From contig OZ025282.1 of the NCBI GenBank assembly GCA_964019165.1, positions 4,208,131-4,272,130 of the forward strand: a stretch of 64,000 bases of DNA, read 5' to 3'. Below the pieces are notes generated by a model. That model worked only from the letters and a program-made list of their open reading frames with translations, was not told the DNA's origin and ran no database searches. The translations under genes and the position numbers were made by a program. Positions 29,860 through 42,916 of the stretch are shown piece after piece. Source of the stretch: Mastigias papua (lineage: Eukaryota; Cnidaria; Scyphozoa; Rhizostomeae; Mastigiidae). Numbering within the stretch: the stretch's first letter is position 1; the number at the start of each line of letters is the position of its first letter.

Positions 29860-29955
29860 CCTACATGAAGAAAGGCCCACAAATTATAGGGAACTTGCAG
29901 TACTAAAAAAGTCCCTAAGGAACTTTTCAATTTCGAAAACTTTCATCATTTCAAG
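29860..29955. mobile_element. fragment of a TTATAAGGAACC-type MITE
   Basis: GAACCTACATG.AGAA.GGCC, then GAACTTG.AGTACTA and TCCCTAAGGAACTTTTCA, matches the interior of the element starting at 63617. Both ends are missing here. Confidence 0.5.
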
Positions 29956-30023
29956 TAATCAAGAATTTCGAAGCCAAATTTGCAAGGACTACGTGTAATT
30001 CTGAAGTGATTTTTCTATATATA

Positions 30024-30514
30024 CTCTCGAGTCCGGAATAAACGTACCCATCCGCTTATTAATTTTTTGGAAAAAATCCACCTAGGACATCCTTATTCCA
30101 GACCCCCTGTTTATTATTTTTGAGGCTTCCGTATCAAGATACTTGAGGACTCATGATTTTGATTTTGGTTATAAATTCGAAGCAACTTTTCTTGAAGAAA
30201 TTGTGTTGAAAAACCACAATTTAAAAACATTACGAAAAAGCATGTTACATGTTGCGCTCGTAAGTTCAATTATTTCAGTTGAAATTATTTTCTGCTGTTA
30301 AAAATGAACTTCAAACGCAGTGAGAAAGAAAGTTATTCTACTGAGGGGAAACTTGCACTCGGCGAGTATGAAGCTGAAATTAAAAGAAATTGGAAATTGG
30401 CATCTTTTTTATTCCTTCTGTTTCCAACTAATCATTCACATCGTTTTTTTGATTTGGGAAATTTTCCACCCACCCCGTTTATTCCAGACCCCCCGTCTAT
30501 TCCGGACTCGAGAG
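30024..30514. mobile_element. TA-flanked MITE, CTCTCGAGTCCGGAATA termini
   Basis: The 17 terminal bases CTCTCGAGTCCGGAATA are perfectly inverted at both ends, with TA at 30022-30023 and 30515-30516. Subterminal G/C-runs and TTTATTCCAGACCCCC words resemble the 27905-28259 element. Open frames across it (30304-30645) are not genes. Confidence 0.85.
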
Positions 30515-31755
30515 TATATATATATATATATTATTGTGTTAAAAAGAGCTATTTAGACTGGCGACAGAATTTTAGCCCTGGTTCCAAGCAGCCTAATTCC
30601 GAGCAATGCATTTGGAAAATTTCACTTTCACTTAAATGGGCCTAGCTGTGTCAGGGCTTTTGTCAGCTGGGCCTTCAACCAGTGCAGTGTTGAACTTCGC
30701 TTGTTTTGAACGCATGCGTAGTATCAGATGAGATTTCAAATAACAACATCGTTTGATCAGTTTTAGTGTGTTGTTGACCAGTAAAGGACGGAAAGGACTA
30801 CGTTACACTCTTGTCTGTTAGTATATTCGAAGCTACTGAAGCTTGGGGAGGATTTTTGCTCCTTTTCAGCGGAAATTTGGAGTAGTTCGCGTGGTTTTTG
30901 CAAGCGAGTAGGACAGGTATGGTTGTCTGTTTTAATGCGATCATTTCTTGAGATATTGTTTGCGTAGTGAGGAGTTTTAAGACCTTCGATGAACTGTGAA
31001 GGACCGATTAACTCAGTATTTTGGGTTATGTGGTTGAGTTTTGATCGTTTTGATGAGGTGCACACTTCACATAGGTATTACGAGATTTCTTTTTTCCGAT
31101 GGAGAAATGATCGGAGAGAAACAGTTATATGCAATGGGTTATCAACCCGGTGATGATGGGAAGTTCTTGATTATTGATAGTTACACCCTGCTCAGCAGAC
31201 ACAAGACCTCTTGGTAAAAGAATCTTCAAGTAAAAAGCTCCCGTCACTGTTGTGGAAGTTGTTCATCAAGCATAGTACGGTCTAAGTATCTGGTTTTTAA
31301 ATGTTACTAAAGTGTATCTCTCCCTTCTCCAGCCTGGAGTCGGAGAGTTTTTTACGCAACAGATCTGCGCCAAGTGTTCACAATAGTTACTCCTGTGTAC
31401 TCTTTGCATACTTACCTCTATGGAAACCTTTGTTGTCTCATTAAACTACCCCGGAGTACAACAAATACATCTGTGGCGTGAACCCCTCGATTCCCGGTTG
31501 GTCCCTCCCAAAAAAGCTTCCCAGCTGCGCAACAATGTTTTGATCTGGAGAATAAATAGTTGACTTCGAGTGCATTGCAGAAGTATACCTTTTTATGCAA
31601 TATTGAGCCTACCCCCATAGACTACCCCATAGACTGTATACCATTAGGTAGCTCTTGATGCCTGCATTCACATAGCACTCTCCGTTACCCCTATTCTCGA
31701 AGGAGCTAGGAGGCCAGGCAACGCGTTGCCCGTTCTATCATTACTTCGTAATTTA

Positions 31756-32319
31756 CACGTTTTTTTTACGAAACCGTCTTATAAGCAACCTATTACTAGA
31801 CATGCTAAAATTTAAGAAACTTTTAGAACTACAACGACAGAGTTAAGAAGCTTGAGAAATTTCTGTGCTTTTTAACAGTTTGGGGTTTGGGAAGCATATT
31901 TCATCCACAGATTTAATAAGTGTCAACTTAAGTAAATTGTTTGAGAAAGATATGAGAAAGATCCTTTGTTTGAGAGAAAGATATGCGCATTTTATGAAAA
32001 ATGGCACATTGGAACCTTTACCCGGTTCAACGCAAAACTGAACCAATACCGTATCCTTTTCAAGGACCAAAGTGAAGATTATATATAAGGTTTACCGAAA
32101 TTAATGATGTGGACTAAAAGTTTATTTAGATTTAGAATCGCACTAACGTCTTTTGTTTGCTATCAAGCAAATAGTTTGCTACATCCACATATTTTTACAT
32201 CGTTTTCAGTCCAATCTTTTTCCATTAGATTAAGAAACTTTTAGAACTAAACTGTGGCCAAAAATTAGGAAACTTTTAGTAGTAGGCCTGGAATTAGGTT
32301 TCTTATTAAAAAAAAATTG
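31756..32319. mobile_element. MITE with TTTTTTT-rich TIRs and TA duplication
   Basis: The left end CACGTTTTTTTTACGAAACC and the right-end complement CAATTTTTTTTTAATAAGAAACC form the TIRs. TA lies at 31754-31755 and 32320-32321. The interior repeats TTAAGAAACTTTTAGAACTA in both orientations, and CTTATAAGCAACC follows the left end. Same superfamily as 2234-2666. Confidence 0.7.
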
Positions 32320-32839
32320 TATCACTCTAATAGTTAACTCAACCCATGGCTTGTAGCACATGGAGCTATGGGGTAGTGAATGGTAGCTTATGAATGCTGA
32401 CATCAAGAGCTATCAATTGGTATATAATTTATGGGGATAGGCCTTGTATTCGCTTCTGCACTAGCACCAGTAAAGTAGTACACTATTGCCTAGGTATGTA
32501 ATTATAATGTATATATCCAGAATTGGTTGAAAAACAAATCCTACATCTATACTCACTGCGAAAAGAATGTAGTGTGTCTACTAGACATTTGGTTTATATT
32601 CAAAAGTATAATGGCTAGTTTTTTCACTGTGTCTTTGGAAAGATGAGGTGTGTCAACAACTGCAAAACATCAAGAATCAAGAGACCACTGCTATTACTTG
32701 CAGCGAAATTTGCACGAATTCTGTGTAATCCATGTAGTAGTGGTTGCCATAGGAGTTTGTGTTGAAACTTGTAATGTCTTTAGTACCCTGTCTTGATGCT
32801 TTCACTTATATCATCTATTTAATACTAAATGGGCAGTTA

Positions 32840-32948
32840 AATTAAGGAAATTTTAAGGAGCTTTTAATTCTACAATTTGGTCAAAAAGGACCCAAAAGTA
32901 AGAAGCTTCAAGAACTAGTCCTTAAGCTTGGTTCTTTATAAAAACATG
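32840..32948. mobile_element. right end of a TTATAAGGAACC-type MITE
   Basis: TTAAGGA.TTTTAAGGAGC, AAGAACTAG.CCTTAAGC and GGTTCTTTATAAAAACATG end at 32948, followed by TA. The left end is not recognisable; a related interior block lies at 32700-32760. Confidence 0.5.
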
Positions 32949-32949
32949 T

Positions 32950-35900
32950 AGTCCATTAGATAGAATCAACCATTTTAGTATAGTCACTGTTCGTCAATTT
33001 GCATCAGTAAGAGGTGACAGAGAACTGGATAAAATAGATATATTTTTTCTTCAGGACATGCTTTAGAAGTTCCAAAATATAACTCCTCCCCAAATTTTGT
33101 CAATAAATAGCATGAAAAGCTGGTCTCAAATATGTAATATGGCTTACTTTTTTGTTTCTAATGCATGACTATGCAATATGATTTTGAGTTCAAAATAATT
33201 GGGAATCAGTCCATGCCTAGTGGACAGGGGGGGGGGGGGTTCTACATGCAAAATATCTGAATTTCAAGACACTCTGTGAAAATATTCATATATCTAAGAT
33301 AAGAACATTTGAAGTAGGTAAAACCAAGAAACTACCGCCTGTGTTTGACCAAAAACATTTAAATATGTGCATATTTTCACACACCAAGCATTCTTTTTTC
33401 AGATATAAACAGTACCCCTGCAAAGTAACAATATTGCAAAGTAACAATATTCAGTAGTTTGGTAGGAACTTGTATCCTTCCTCTGACAGTTAGAAACTTT
33501 TCAATCTTTTGATACTTTGCAAGTCCATTAATTGTGGTTATACAATTAAGTTATGGTACTTGTTAATCATATAGTGTTTGTAAAGGATGATGGTTTATTA
33601 ATCAGTTGGATATCAATTGCTCCAGCAAGCACATGGCCTAGAGATATTGAAGTCTAGATATATTGTTCCATATTGTAAGTCTCAGTTACTTGGAGTTCTT
33701 TTGGGAAGACCTTTAGAAATAACCTGATAGCTGCTTGCAAACTATATTGATATTTGTTAGTGTTGATTATTTGATATGATGAAAGCTATAAGTAGCAAAT
33801 GGGAAATGGCTATTATTTAAATTAAACCTATTAATATATGTGTGTATGTGGAGGAAACTTGACACTTCAATTGATGAAAAGGGTTTGTCTATACGTCTGA
33901 GGTTGTTTCATTGATCAAAGGATAATTTTGATAATAGAGTTTGTTGATTTTGGATTTGAATAAGAAATCTGATCAGTCTTCTTTCAACATTCTGAATTTT
34001 AATCAAGTTGATAATAGTTTTGGTTTTATGGGATGGATTCAAAACCATTGGATGAGCTTCCTTATACTCCAGAAACTTATCAAAGATTAGTATGTCCTCA
34101 AGTTAACTGTTATTCTGAAAGATTTTGTTTAATTTGTAACATAATAACAGTATTGGTTCAAGCTGTTGCGCTCATGGAATAGCTTTTGAGGTTTATCCAT
34201 GAATACAGCCATATATATAACTGTATTTTGGTTTTCCTGATTACCAAGCTCAACCAGACACCATGAAAGCAAGGGAGAATGGGGCTATGCTTTACTTAGA
34301 ACACGCTTGGAACATTTTACTTAGATTCTCTCTTGTGCATATTTGAGATACAGTTATATCTTGTTTTTACTGCCTGAATATATTATTCTCTGGAATTAAC
34401 AAGTAGGCCATATGTTAGGTAGTTTTATTAGTTGTGCATCAACTTAAGCATCTAACTGTGTTAGGTTTAATCTATTTTTCATAGTTGCACACTCATACAA
34501 GGTGTTATTTGGTAAACTTTGAGCTGCTCTTTTTTGGCTTTTACCTACTTTAAACTTTTAATATAATTTTTTCTGAAATTTGATATAAAGGAATATTATT
34601 TACATGTACAATGATACACCTCTCTATACTAGGTATCTTGGCTATTTGCCATTTCTGCAATAGTCATACTACTAATAAGAGTAGTAGCAGCAATGATAAA
34701 TTTATTTATTGTTGGATTGCATACACATAATAGCTAAATACATATGGTACCTAATGAATTCCAACATAAAGAGCTTATATACAGTATTACATAATTAAAA
34801 AGTGGGTTGAATATATAGCATTTGTCATAAGTAACGAGTAGAAGTGAATCTCTGAAAGAAATTTATGATAGATAGCCATAGTTTGGAATGAGAGTTTCAT
34901 CATCAGTTAACATTTGCAAGTCATCAAAAGTATACAGTGTAAAATGAATCTCTACAAAATTTAATCATAAACACCCCAAAAACTTTCTTTTTACTCTTAG
35001 CCTTAGGTTGCAGGATGCACCATGGCTATTGCAATGTTTTAAAACACAGATCAGAATGACTAGTGTTTGCCCATAGTTGAGCCCTCAAGCTTTGATCAGC
35101 TCAGCTAAGACACACTTTGCCCCAAGCAGTCAATCACGTGTTTAGATGACAGGGTCCGTTGCTTCGTCGAAGAAAAACCACTAGAAGCCGATTACCAGAA
35201 CGTCTTAACTCACATTGATCATATCTGTCTGTGGGTTGGATTTTTATTTATACCCAAGGAGACGATAGGGGTGTTCGAAAGACACAATATACTGTCGAAT
35301 TTTATCACTAATTATTTAAAACAATGAGTTAATGGTTCAACTGTGTTGAAAATCATCCTTTTCTTCTCCAAGTATTTGAGTCCATGTTGTACAGAGCAGA
35401 GAAACATTCTGTTGGCTCGGAGTATAGACCAAGTCTGCTTGATATCATTGTTTTTTCTCAATTCATATTGTCTTCGATCTCAACTCTTGTCTCATTCAAG
35501 TGACCGCAAGAGGCGAAATCTCGGTAAAGCATAGCTATTTGACCACACCTACAGATCCATACTACACGATTTCTTTTAAAGGAAGTTTTTTTGGCACATT
35601 GCTGAAGCTTCCTTAGCTTTTCATGGGTTATGTGCTTCAACTTTACTTAGAAACTTCTTTGCAAGAATGTTCAAGTTTGTTTAAGACTACAGTGCTACAC
35701 AGGCAGGTGGTTACCATCATAAATATAGCAATAGAATGCATAATTCAATATAAGAAGTCCATAAAAAATACAGTAATACGGACTGGAACTTTGGAATTTT
35801 TAACGTATATGTGAACTTGTGAACTTTCTTAGTTCTTAGAGATCCAGTGTTGAAATCTCTTGACTTTCTGAGCAGTCGAGCACTGCTTTCTTATAAATCG

Positions 35901-37764
35901 CTGCCTTTTAAAAAAGTACATTGTATTTTCGGTAGGATGGCTCGTAAATGATCAACGGATGTCTTGTTATGCTATGCTTCATCTCGTTAGTTGCTAGTAC
36001 AGAAAGGCAAAATTTTGTATCAACAGTACAAATAGCCGTCACGAGCTCAAGGGATGTGCACGTTTGAACATGTTGCCACGCAGCTATTTAGTGACTATGA
36101 TTAACAGTGTCTTAATTGCTTGAAATTCTCTACATGTCATGCCCTTTGCACCAGAAGAAGCACTAGGCATGCGCACGAGAGCGTCCTTTAGAAAAATGAA
36201 CAATGCTAGTGAATAGCACCTGTTTTGTCAATATCATGCCTTAAACATGTGTCAACCGGTTGCTGTATTGTCATGACTAACTTTTCCAACAACGATCATT
36301 CATCCAAAGATTCAAAGTTGCGTCGAAGGGGCCACCAGTTTTATCATCAAGTTCATAAATCTTCACAAAGTGGACACTTCTATAGGTCCCCTCCCCCCGC
36401 AGAGTACATGGCAAAGTGTTAAACTGATGAACTTTGATCCAAGCGTACAGTGTGAGGGTGTGATACCAACAGATTGATGCTGGCAGCTGTTGGGGACACT
36501 TCCATAGATGTAACGGTGATATCCCACGCAAAATTACATGCATTAGTTCAAAAATGTACCCTGAGGGGCATTGAGCCCCTCCCCCAGCGTACGGGTTGTA
36601 GACTAGTGAAAATGATGATAAAAGTGGATGAACCCTAAGTACATGCACGAAGAATTCAACAATTAATGTAGTATCCCGTGCTGTGTTTAGGATTCGTCTT
36701 ATGCTTTCGCATTCTCTTATCACGCCTCTCTGGGCTCAAAGTCTCAATGGGTCAGGGAAGTCACTCTTGATCCTAGCGATTCATACTGCTTAAGAGTTTA
36801 ATTGTTTACTTTTCAAATGATGTGTTACAATATCTGTTTAAGGCAATAATTTCTATGTTACACGGTTTTCTGACTTTTTTGACCCAGTACTAAAGCTTTC
36901 TTAGCCTTTTCATGATCTTAGTACTAAAACTTTCTTAAGAGTTTCGTAGGAAGAATAATTGAGATTGTGTACCACTGTGATGTTACAGAGGCAGTTAGGC
37001 ACAACACAAACAGCATTGGAATGTACAGAATACACAGAAAACACTGGAACCCATACAAATTAAGCTAATAAGATGGTGGGCTTTGGGGAAAATTAGAATT
37101 TTGAATGTTCATAAATTTATGCTCTTCCTTAGGTCTCAAAAATCCACTACTTAGCTTTCTTGACCTTTAGAGCAGTCGATTAATACTTTCTTATAATCTT
37201 CATTTCATTTATTTTAATTTATAAACGGAGGGTTGCCCCTCTGTCCGAGCTGATTTACATGGGGGCCTCCACTTAGGAACTTTGATCACAGTAAAAATGT
37301 TACAGCTAAAACTAAATAAAGTGGCAAGAGTATAAATTTTTTTCAAGTCTAATACAAAGTTGTCATTATAAATGACTTATATGAAAGAAACATGATTAGA
37401 TAAATGAAGTTATTGAATATAAACCACTGTCTTTTAAAAATACGTCTAAATAGGGTAGACAATGTGGCCGTTCTTTTTCTTACGTGCGACGAGGGCTTTT
37501 TGTGCTATGTGTCGTCTTCGTTGACATGACGCTTGTGATGGATAGAGTAAAGTAGTTTCGATATACAAATTGTGGAGAGATAGATGGAATTTTCAAGCTA
37601 GGTATATCCGTACTGGGTTAGGACTTGCGTCACTGGGACACATTTGAGATTCTTTTGAAAGGCACTAAGTGACAAATTTGTTGGAAGGCGGTTGCTTTGT
37701 AAATGGTGTTGGCCATTGCTTCCAGAGCTCTCTGTCTCTTTCCCGCCTTACGCGTTTTTAGAAG
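32950..37764. other. long non-genic stretch with MITE fragments
   Basis: No gene is supported. There is a G-run at 33227-33238 and a short tandem CAAAGTAACAATATT near 33420. Fragments with CTTTCTTA..CTTTTCATGA words related to the TTATAAG MITEs lie near 35580-35670, 35830-35910 and 36880-36960. A 148-codon minus-strand frame (36277-36723) overlaps what looks like a GC-rich inverted-repeat element and is not accepted. Confidence 0.4.
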
Positions 37765-38072
37765 TGACCGCTATATAGGGAACCTGCATGAAGAAGAAGA
37801 GGAAAACAGCTACCGAACTTGTACTATTGCTGACAAAATGTCCAAGGAATTTTCCAGTTTCCAATATTTTATCACTGCAACCAGTTTAGAAGTAGGAAGC
37901 CAATTCACTGCAGTGAAATTCGCATGAATTGTGTGTAGTTCATGCACCAGTGTTTCATAGAGGGGAACTTTTAGTGTCACAATGTGCTCGCTCAGAAGCA
38001 TCCAAAAGTAAGGAACTCCAAGAGCTAGGCCTTGACCTGGGTTCCTTATGAAGAACATATAATTGGTGTTGG
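37765..38072. mobile_element. decayed TTATAAGGAACC-type MITE
   Basis: Contains GGGAACCTGCATGAAGAAG, an interior GCAGTGAAATTCGCATGAATT related to 32700-32730, and a right end GGGTTCCTTATGAAGAACAT. TIRs are degraded. Confidence 0.5.
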
Positions 38073-38379
38073 CCACTGCTTGCACGGCGCTGTCTTTCTC
38101 TCCTCCTATTGCTTCATCGATATCTCTCTCTCTCTTCATTTGTTTGTTTTAACAAATAACGATTTTATCTAGACAAGGTGGAACTCAATTTGTCTAGCTT
38201 GCTAACAACGACGCTGTTAGTAAGTTTGGCGAAATGATTTCCATTTTGTCTTACGCGCTAACAGCATCACTGTTTGTAGTTTGTTATCTACCACTTTTTC
38301 TAATCAACCTGTTAAAGAGGAAGTGACTTCACTGGCATCATTAAGGATATATAGTTCCCTCTGCAGATTCACCTTAAGA

Positions 38380-38624
38380 CTGGTTTCAAAATCGGCGCAA
38401 GTGACAGGGACGTGTCCCATGATTTGCATCGATGATGCTTTTGGGACGCTTACCAGGATATGGGAACGTTTTCTTGGTGATGTCACCGACGTCCCAGTCC
38501 GGTTAAAAAAGGTTGAGGCGAATTTAACTTTTGAGAATGTTCCTGATGCACTGCAGTCTTGTTCCTGGTTCCTGATGACTGGGGAGCCCCCCCCCCCCAT
38601 CGTTTCCGACGATATGGAAACCAG
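38380..38624. mobile_element. short TIR element (CTGGTTTC termini)
   Basis: CTGGTTTCAAAATCGGCG on the left pairs with CTGGTTTCCATATCGTCGG on the complement of the right end. The block is GC-richer than its surroundings and includes a C-run near 38587-38598. It resembles a common coral MITE (recalled, not checked). Opposed open frames over it are shadows of the element. Confidence 0.55.
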
Positions 38625-38966
38625 GCTTTAGCTGCCCCAATCTCGAGTTTTCCAAGAGTACAGGCCTAGCCAACGATTAGTATGGCATTCTTATGTCGCA
38701 TGAATTTGTTTTTCCCATTCCCCATAGCAAAAGTCAATACAGAGCAGCAGTGTTTTTCAAGGATATTCACTGTTATGAAAACATAGGGCCTCAGCTAGAA
38801 TGCTGATATAATCTGTAAGATGTGTGTGACTGATAGCAGAATCGTTGAGGTTAGCGCGTTTAAGCAACCAACCAATCGTAACGCGCTCGATTTTCACGTC
38901 AATTCAGGCATTGGTTTTAGCTCGGTGATAGACTCACACCATATCATGAATTTCTTATTTTTGCAG

Positions 38967-39006
38967 ATGGTCGGTGAATCTTGTGCGGCTGAAATTCTGG
39001 ATAAAG
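38967..39006 (+). CDS. candidate exon of an unidentified gene (MVGESCAAEILDK)
   Basis: A 40-base exon between TTTCTTATTTTTGCAG and a donor GTATCT. It reads MVGESCAAEILDK plus one base (phase 1). Its end phase matches the next candidate exon at 45282, which begins with two bases. The ATG could be the true start after an untranslated exon, or simply an internal Met. It is short, so it could be chance. Confidence 0.4.
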
Positions 39007-39479
39007 GTATCTATCAAGGTTTGTGGTTTTCAGTATATTTGCCTCAGAAGTCCCATATTATTAAATATTGATTCTCTTCGAATATACAAGTCAGATATGT
39101 GTGAATTTCTGAATATTCTATAGGTCGCAAAACTCATTATAAATTTATACTTTCAGTTTTCAAGTACACGATACATCGCCAATGCTTTTGAATATCATAT
39201 TCAGCTTAGACTTTGTAATCAGAAGGTTACTTGTTAAAAATAGAATTGTTTATATCTTACAAGTATAAGAAAGTTGTACTCGAATTATCAAAAAGCTAAG
39301 GAAGTTTCGCACTAGGGTTTTGAAACCTAGGAAAGTTTTTTAAGTCTATATACATTTGAAATCCCAACTTCCATGCAAGCACGCCGTCTAATTTCTTTGA
39401 TTTATATAGGTTCCCCCTTTTTATCTGTCTATTCCAGTGTTATGCTTGTATAATACCTGTCGCTCTTTGTAACATGGTA

Positions 39480-40024
39480 CACTCGTATTTTTTATAAGAA
39501 TAAAGTTTAAGAATATTGAGGCTTAAACTCGCTGAAATTTGGGAATAATATAAGAATAATGCGAGGCTCAACGCCCGCCAAGACCTAGACATTTTGTGTA
39601 TTTGGGATTTCCATATAGCAAACCAATTGTGAGTTTCATGCCGTCTTGAACCCACTTATACGCTCAAAAAGTCATTGCAAAATCCAGCGTTTCATATCCA
39701 GATGATGCTGAAGACTACATGTCACTTGAAGAGATAGATGGGAAGAGATGGGGTGGAAATACTGCTTTCAGATTAACTATAGCACTATCAAAAATATTTA
39801 TTGTTCTGTTCGGTTTCTTATTGTTCAAAATTTGTTATTGTTCTGTTCGGTTTGTTAAGTGTATGACGCCAACAAAGATTTGAATATATTCCTATGATTT
39901 TCTGACGACATTATACCTTTGTCACATTAGAATACTTTAAGAATAATCTAAGGCTCAAAATAAAAAAAAATTAAGAATATTGAGGCTCGGTTAAAAATTA
40001 AGTATTCTTATAAAAAAAAGAGTG
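39480..40024. mobile_element. MITE with TTTTTTATAAGAAT termini, TA duplication
   Basis: The left end CACTCGTATTTTTTATAAG pairs with the complement of the right end, CACTCTTTTTTTTATAAG. TA lies at 39478-39479 and 40025-40026. Subterminal AAGAATATTGAGGCT occurs near both ends. Non-coding. Confidence 0.85.
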
Positions 40025-40039
40025 TAGTAATGCACAATA

Positions 40040-40137
40040 TTGCTGAGAAAGTCTCAAGAAAGCTTTAGTACTGACATCATGAAAAAGCTAGGAAAGTTTC
40101 AGTACTGAGCCAAAAGACTTTCTTATAAAAACACGCG
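40040..40137. mobile_element. right end of a TTATAAGAAAG-type MITE
   Basis: GAAAGCTTTAGTACTGACATC, CTAGGAAAGTTTCAGTACTG and CTTTCTTATAAAAACACGCG end at 40137, followed by TA. Related words at 39240-39340 suggest the 39480-40024 element inserted inside this one. Confidence 0.55.
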
Positions 40138-40539
40138 TAAAACCCAAGTAATGAGGCATGGAGCTGTCCCATTTGTCGCGCTATTGGTCTAATGTCTTTG
40201 CTGACAGTTGAATGTTTATGGAACCGCTGCATTAGACTTCCTTCTTGCTACTAGTTGTTGTACAGACAAGTGAGTTAGTTCTAATTCCATAAACCGCTTA
40301 AATTCTGTTCCTAAAGAAACGATTCCTCATTCACCAATCGGATTATCTCTTTAAAATTGTTTGGGTAAAACATAACCAAGAAACATGCTAGAGGATGTTC
40401 TTTCATTCTTGATAGGAACGCAGCATTTCTATTTGACGTTTCTCTGCAGATACAGACTTCTTGAAACACATAGGTTGTGTGATCGTATAGATCCAAGTCA
40501 AATCCAATTACCTAACACAAGTACCTAAGTTTTCTTTAA

Positions 40540-40906
40540 GGGACCTAACACAAGGCCTGATTATGACAGTTCCTAATTTTTGAACCTCTTTTGACAACAA
40601 TTTGACACTAAACGTTTTCCTTAATTTATGTGGACGCTTTGTGCTATAGAAAATTGTAGGTACTCAATGTTGCGCTATGGACACTGCAAGTTGAGTGAAA
40701 ACCTGCCTATAGAACCCTTGCTACATGGAGTACATAGAATATTTGCGAATTTTGCCTTCTTATTACTCAATGGCTTATCGTTATAGAAGCTTTTAATACT
40801 GAAAAATGCCTTAGTGATTTTGCCGTTAGAAGTACAAGTTTCTTGCATTTTTGGCCTTTTTTTATGTAAGTTCATTGCAAAGTGGTTCCTTATAGAAAAA
40901 CATGTG
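40540..40906 (-). mobile_element. TTATAAGGAACC-type MITE
   Basis: On the minus strand the end reads CACATGTTTTTCTATAAGG and continues AACCACTTTG, AAAGGCC and GAAACTTGTACTTCTAA, matching the element starting at 63617 block for block. The far end (GTTCCTAATTTTTGAAC near 40570-40585) is weaker. Confidence 0.6.
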
Positions 40907-41377
40907 TTTCACGTTGATCACAGAAGACTTCATAATTTGTCTTCTCAACCAGCCTTCCAACCCTCTTTTGATTTTTAGGGCCTTATTTCCTTAGTTAAGA
41001 GGACAGATGTAATTTTGTCACAAATATTGATAACAGCCAGAAGATGCGAAATATGGCAAAAAACTTTCTTATTTTTTATTATGTTACTTTATTCTTCTTA
41101 TCCTTTGTTTCTCTCTCTGTTTATCTTCTTGTTCATTACTATTTTACAACTTGTTGTCAGTGTTTGTTCATTTTTATTTTAGGAATTCTCCTTACTATTA
41201 ATACCCCAGTTTACTCTACCTTACCTTAGTTTTTCTGGTCGTTTTCTTCTATTTCGGACCTCATTTTTTATCTGTCTCTAGATATTGGCGTATTTTTTAG
41301 TAGAGGAGATCTGGCTCATACCTCATTCTTAAGTTTTTTGTAAGGAAAGTTTAGAGCTTCACATTATCCTTGTGGCT

Positions 41378-41575
41378 TAAACAAACTGCACGTGACGCAC
41401 AGGCTTTGAAATTATGCATTTGCTGCTATGGTTATGAGAAATAAAATGTGTATATGACACTCCACTTTATAGGGGCTCTTTAATAATAGATGAATCGTGT
41501 AGTCTGCGCAGATTTCTCTTTAGAATTACAAACAAAGTTGCTAGAGCTACACATTTTGTGTAGAACTGCACGTTA
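41378..41575. repeat. dispersed repeat, copy 2 (see 29413-29600)
   Basis: Contains GCACGTGACGCA, GTAGTCTGCGCAGATTTCTCT and TAGAACTGCACG in the same order as copy 1. A weaker GTGACGCACCGGCT match occurs near 45492. Confidence 0.45.
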
Positions 41576-42614
41576 AAACCCTGCTCTCTTTGATAGATGT
41601 ATCATTTTCAAACCATGTTGTGAGAATGATTCAAGAGCTTGGGGCTATGGAATGATTTTGTCTCAAGTCGTATCAAGAATCAAACAATCGAAGGCCCATT
41701 TGTTTTGTCCATAATCATATAATTCGCTGTTGCAAAATTTAATGCACTCTCTACCCCCATTACCAGCACCTTCATAGAAACATGCTAAAAAATCTGAAAA
41801 AAGTTTTAGCTAATATAATAGTTTTGCAGGTCTTCTGTGGTTTACTCATCTATATATACTTTTAGCAATATTCTTCTTATGCATAAGATTGAGTGTGACA
41901 TATTTACCCCTAGCTTGTGCCCTTCCAAGATATTCGCGACCTAGCCAATCATATACTCATTTCCCCCTTGATTTTGCTTTACAATTGTTGACCTCATTAT
42001 TCAAAGTAATCCTTTTAGCTGCTACTGAAAGTTGAAACGATTCCATTTGGTATTTGAAACAGAGACACAGCTTATCAGCCCTCTATTGAAGACCAATGGT
42101 ACCCAAGTTAGGTGATGGGAAATTCTGTGCATTGTCGATTTAAACCAGACCAATGTTCTTTTAATCCCAATAATTTCAATAAAACGTTTGTGAAAGATGG
42201 GACTTTTCTCTGAGGTTTCTATAAACAGTTGTAGTTTGTCTCACTTTTTAAATTCGTTTATACTTCTTGCATTGTGTCTGTCGTAAATATCGTGCTTAAA
42301 AGGGCAGACCGCATCCAATAGGGTGGTCTGCCTTTTGTTATGCCACCAATACAATATTGCAGGAAAACAATCACAGTACAAAACGAGAGTCAACCATTCT
42401 ATATTGATTTTAATCTCATCTATTCAATTAAGTCTCCATTTTAATTTAATGAAAATTCCACAGGACGACACTCTGCTTTATCAGTCACTTAATGTGTGTT
42501 ATTCATTTCGGCCAAATGGTAGAATTGCGATATTTAAGTGACCTTGAGAGGCAAGAGTGACTTCTCAATATAGTTTTTATAAGTACTCCATGTATTATAC
42601 TTCAACTTGTTATA

Positions 42615-42916
42615 CGGTAAATCTTCGAATAAGCCCTCCACCTCGAGTAAGCCCCCATACCAGAACTGCAAAATGTTAATAAGCCACCCTCGAATAAGCC
42701 CCCACTCTATATGTTGAAGAAGACTTTGATGAAGATTAGTGCTTAAATTTAGACTGTTCTTTTAATTTTGTGGATAAAAGGAGATTTTATAATGAGCTTT
42801 ATATGCAACATTTGTCTAAAAATTTTATAAGCCCCCCTGAAATAAGCCCTCCCTGGAATAAACCCCCACCCAAAAAATCTCAAAGATAAATAAGGGGCTA
42901 ATTCGAGGATTTACGG
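42615..42916. mobile_element. TA-flanked MITE with CGAATAAGCCCCC motifs
   Basis: The left end CGGTAAATCTTCGAATAAGC and the right-end complement CCGTAAATCCTCGAATTAGC form the TIRs. TA lies at 42613-42614 and 42917-42918. The interior has repeated AATAAGCCCCC words, inverted in the right half. Fragments of the family also lie at 46110-46218 and 48021-48125. Confidence 0.85.

Noticed and set aside
31388..31620. Minus-strand frame ending at a GTAAGT donor near 31413
   Set aside because: A stop codon lies two bases before the donor in the best frame, the other frames are closed, and nearby repeats resemble 29750-29790.
36277..36723. 148-codon minus-strand open frame
   Set aside because: It overlaps a GC-rich inverted-repeat block (facing CCCTCCCC and GAGGGGC words near 36370 and 36570) and resembles no protein.
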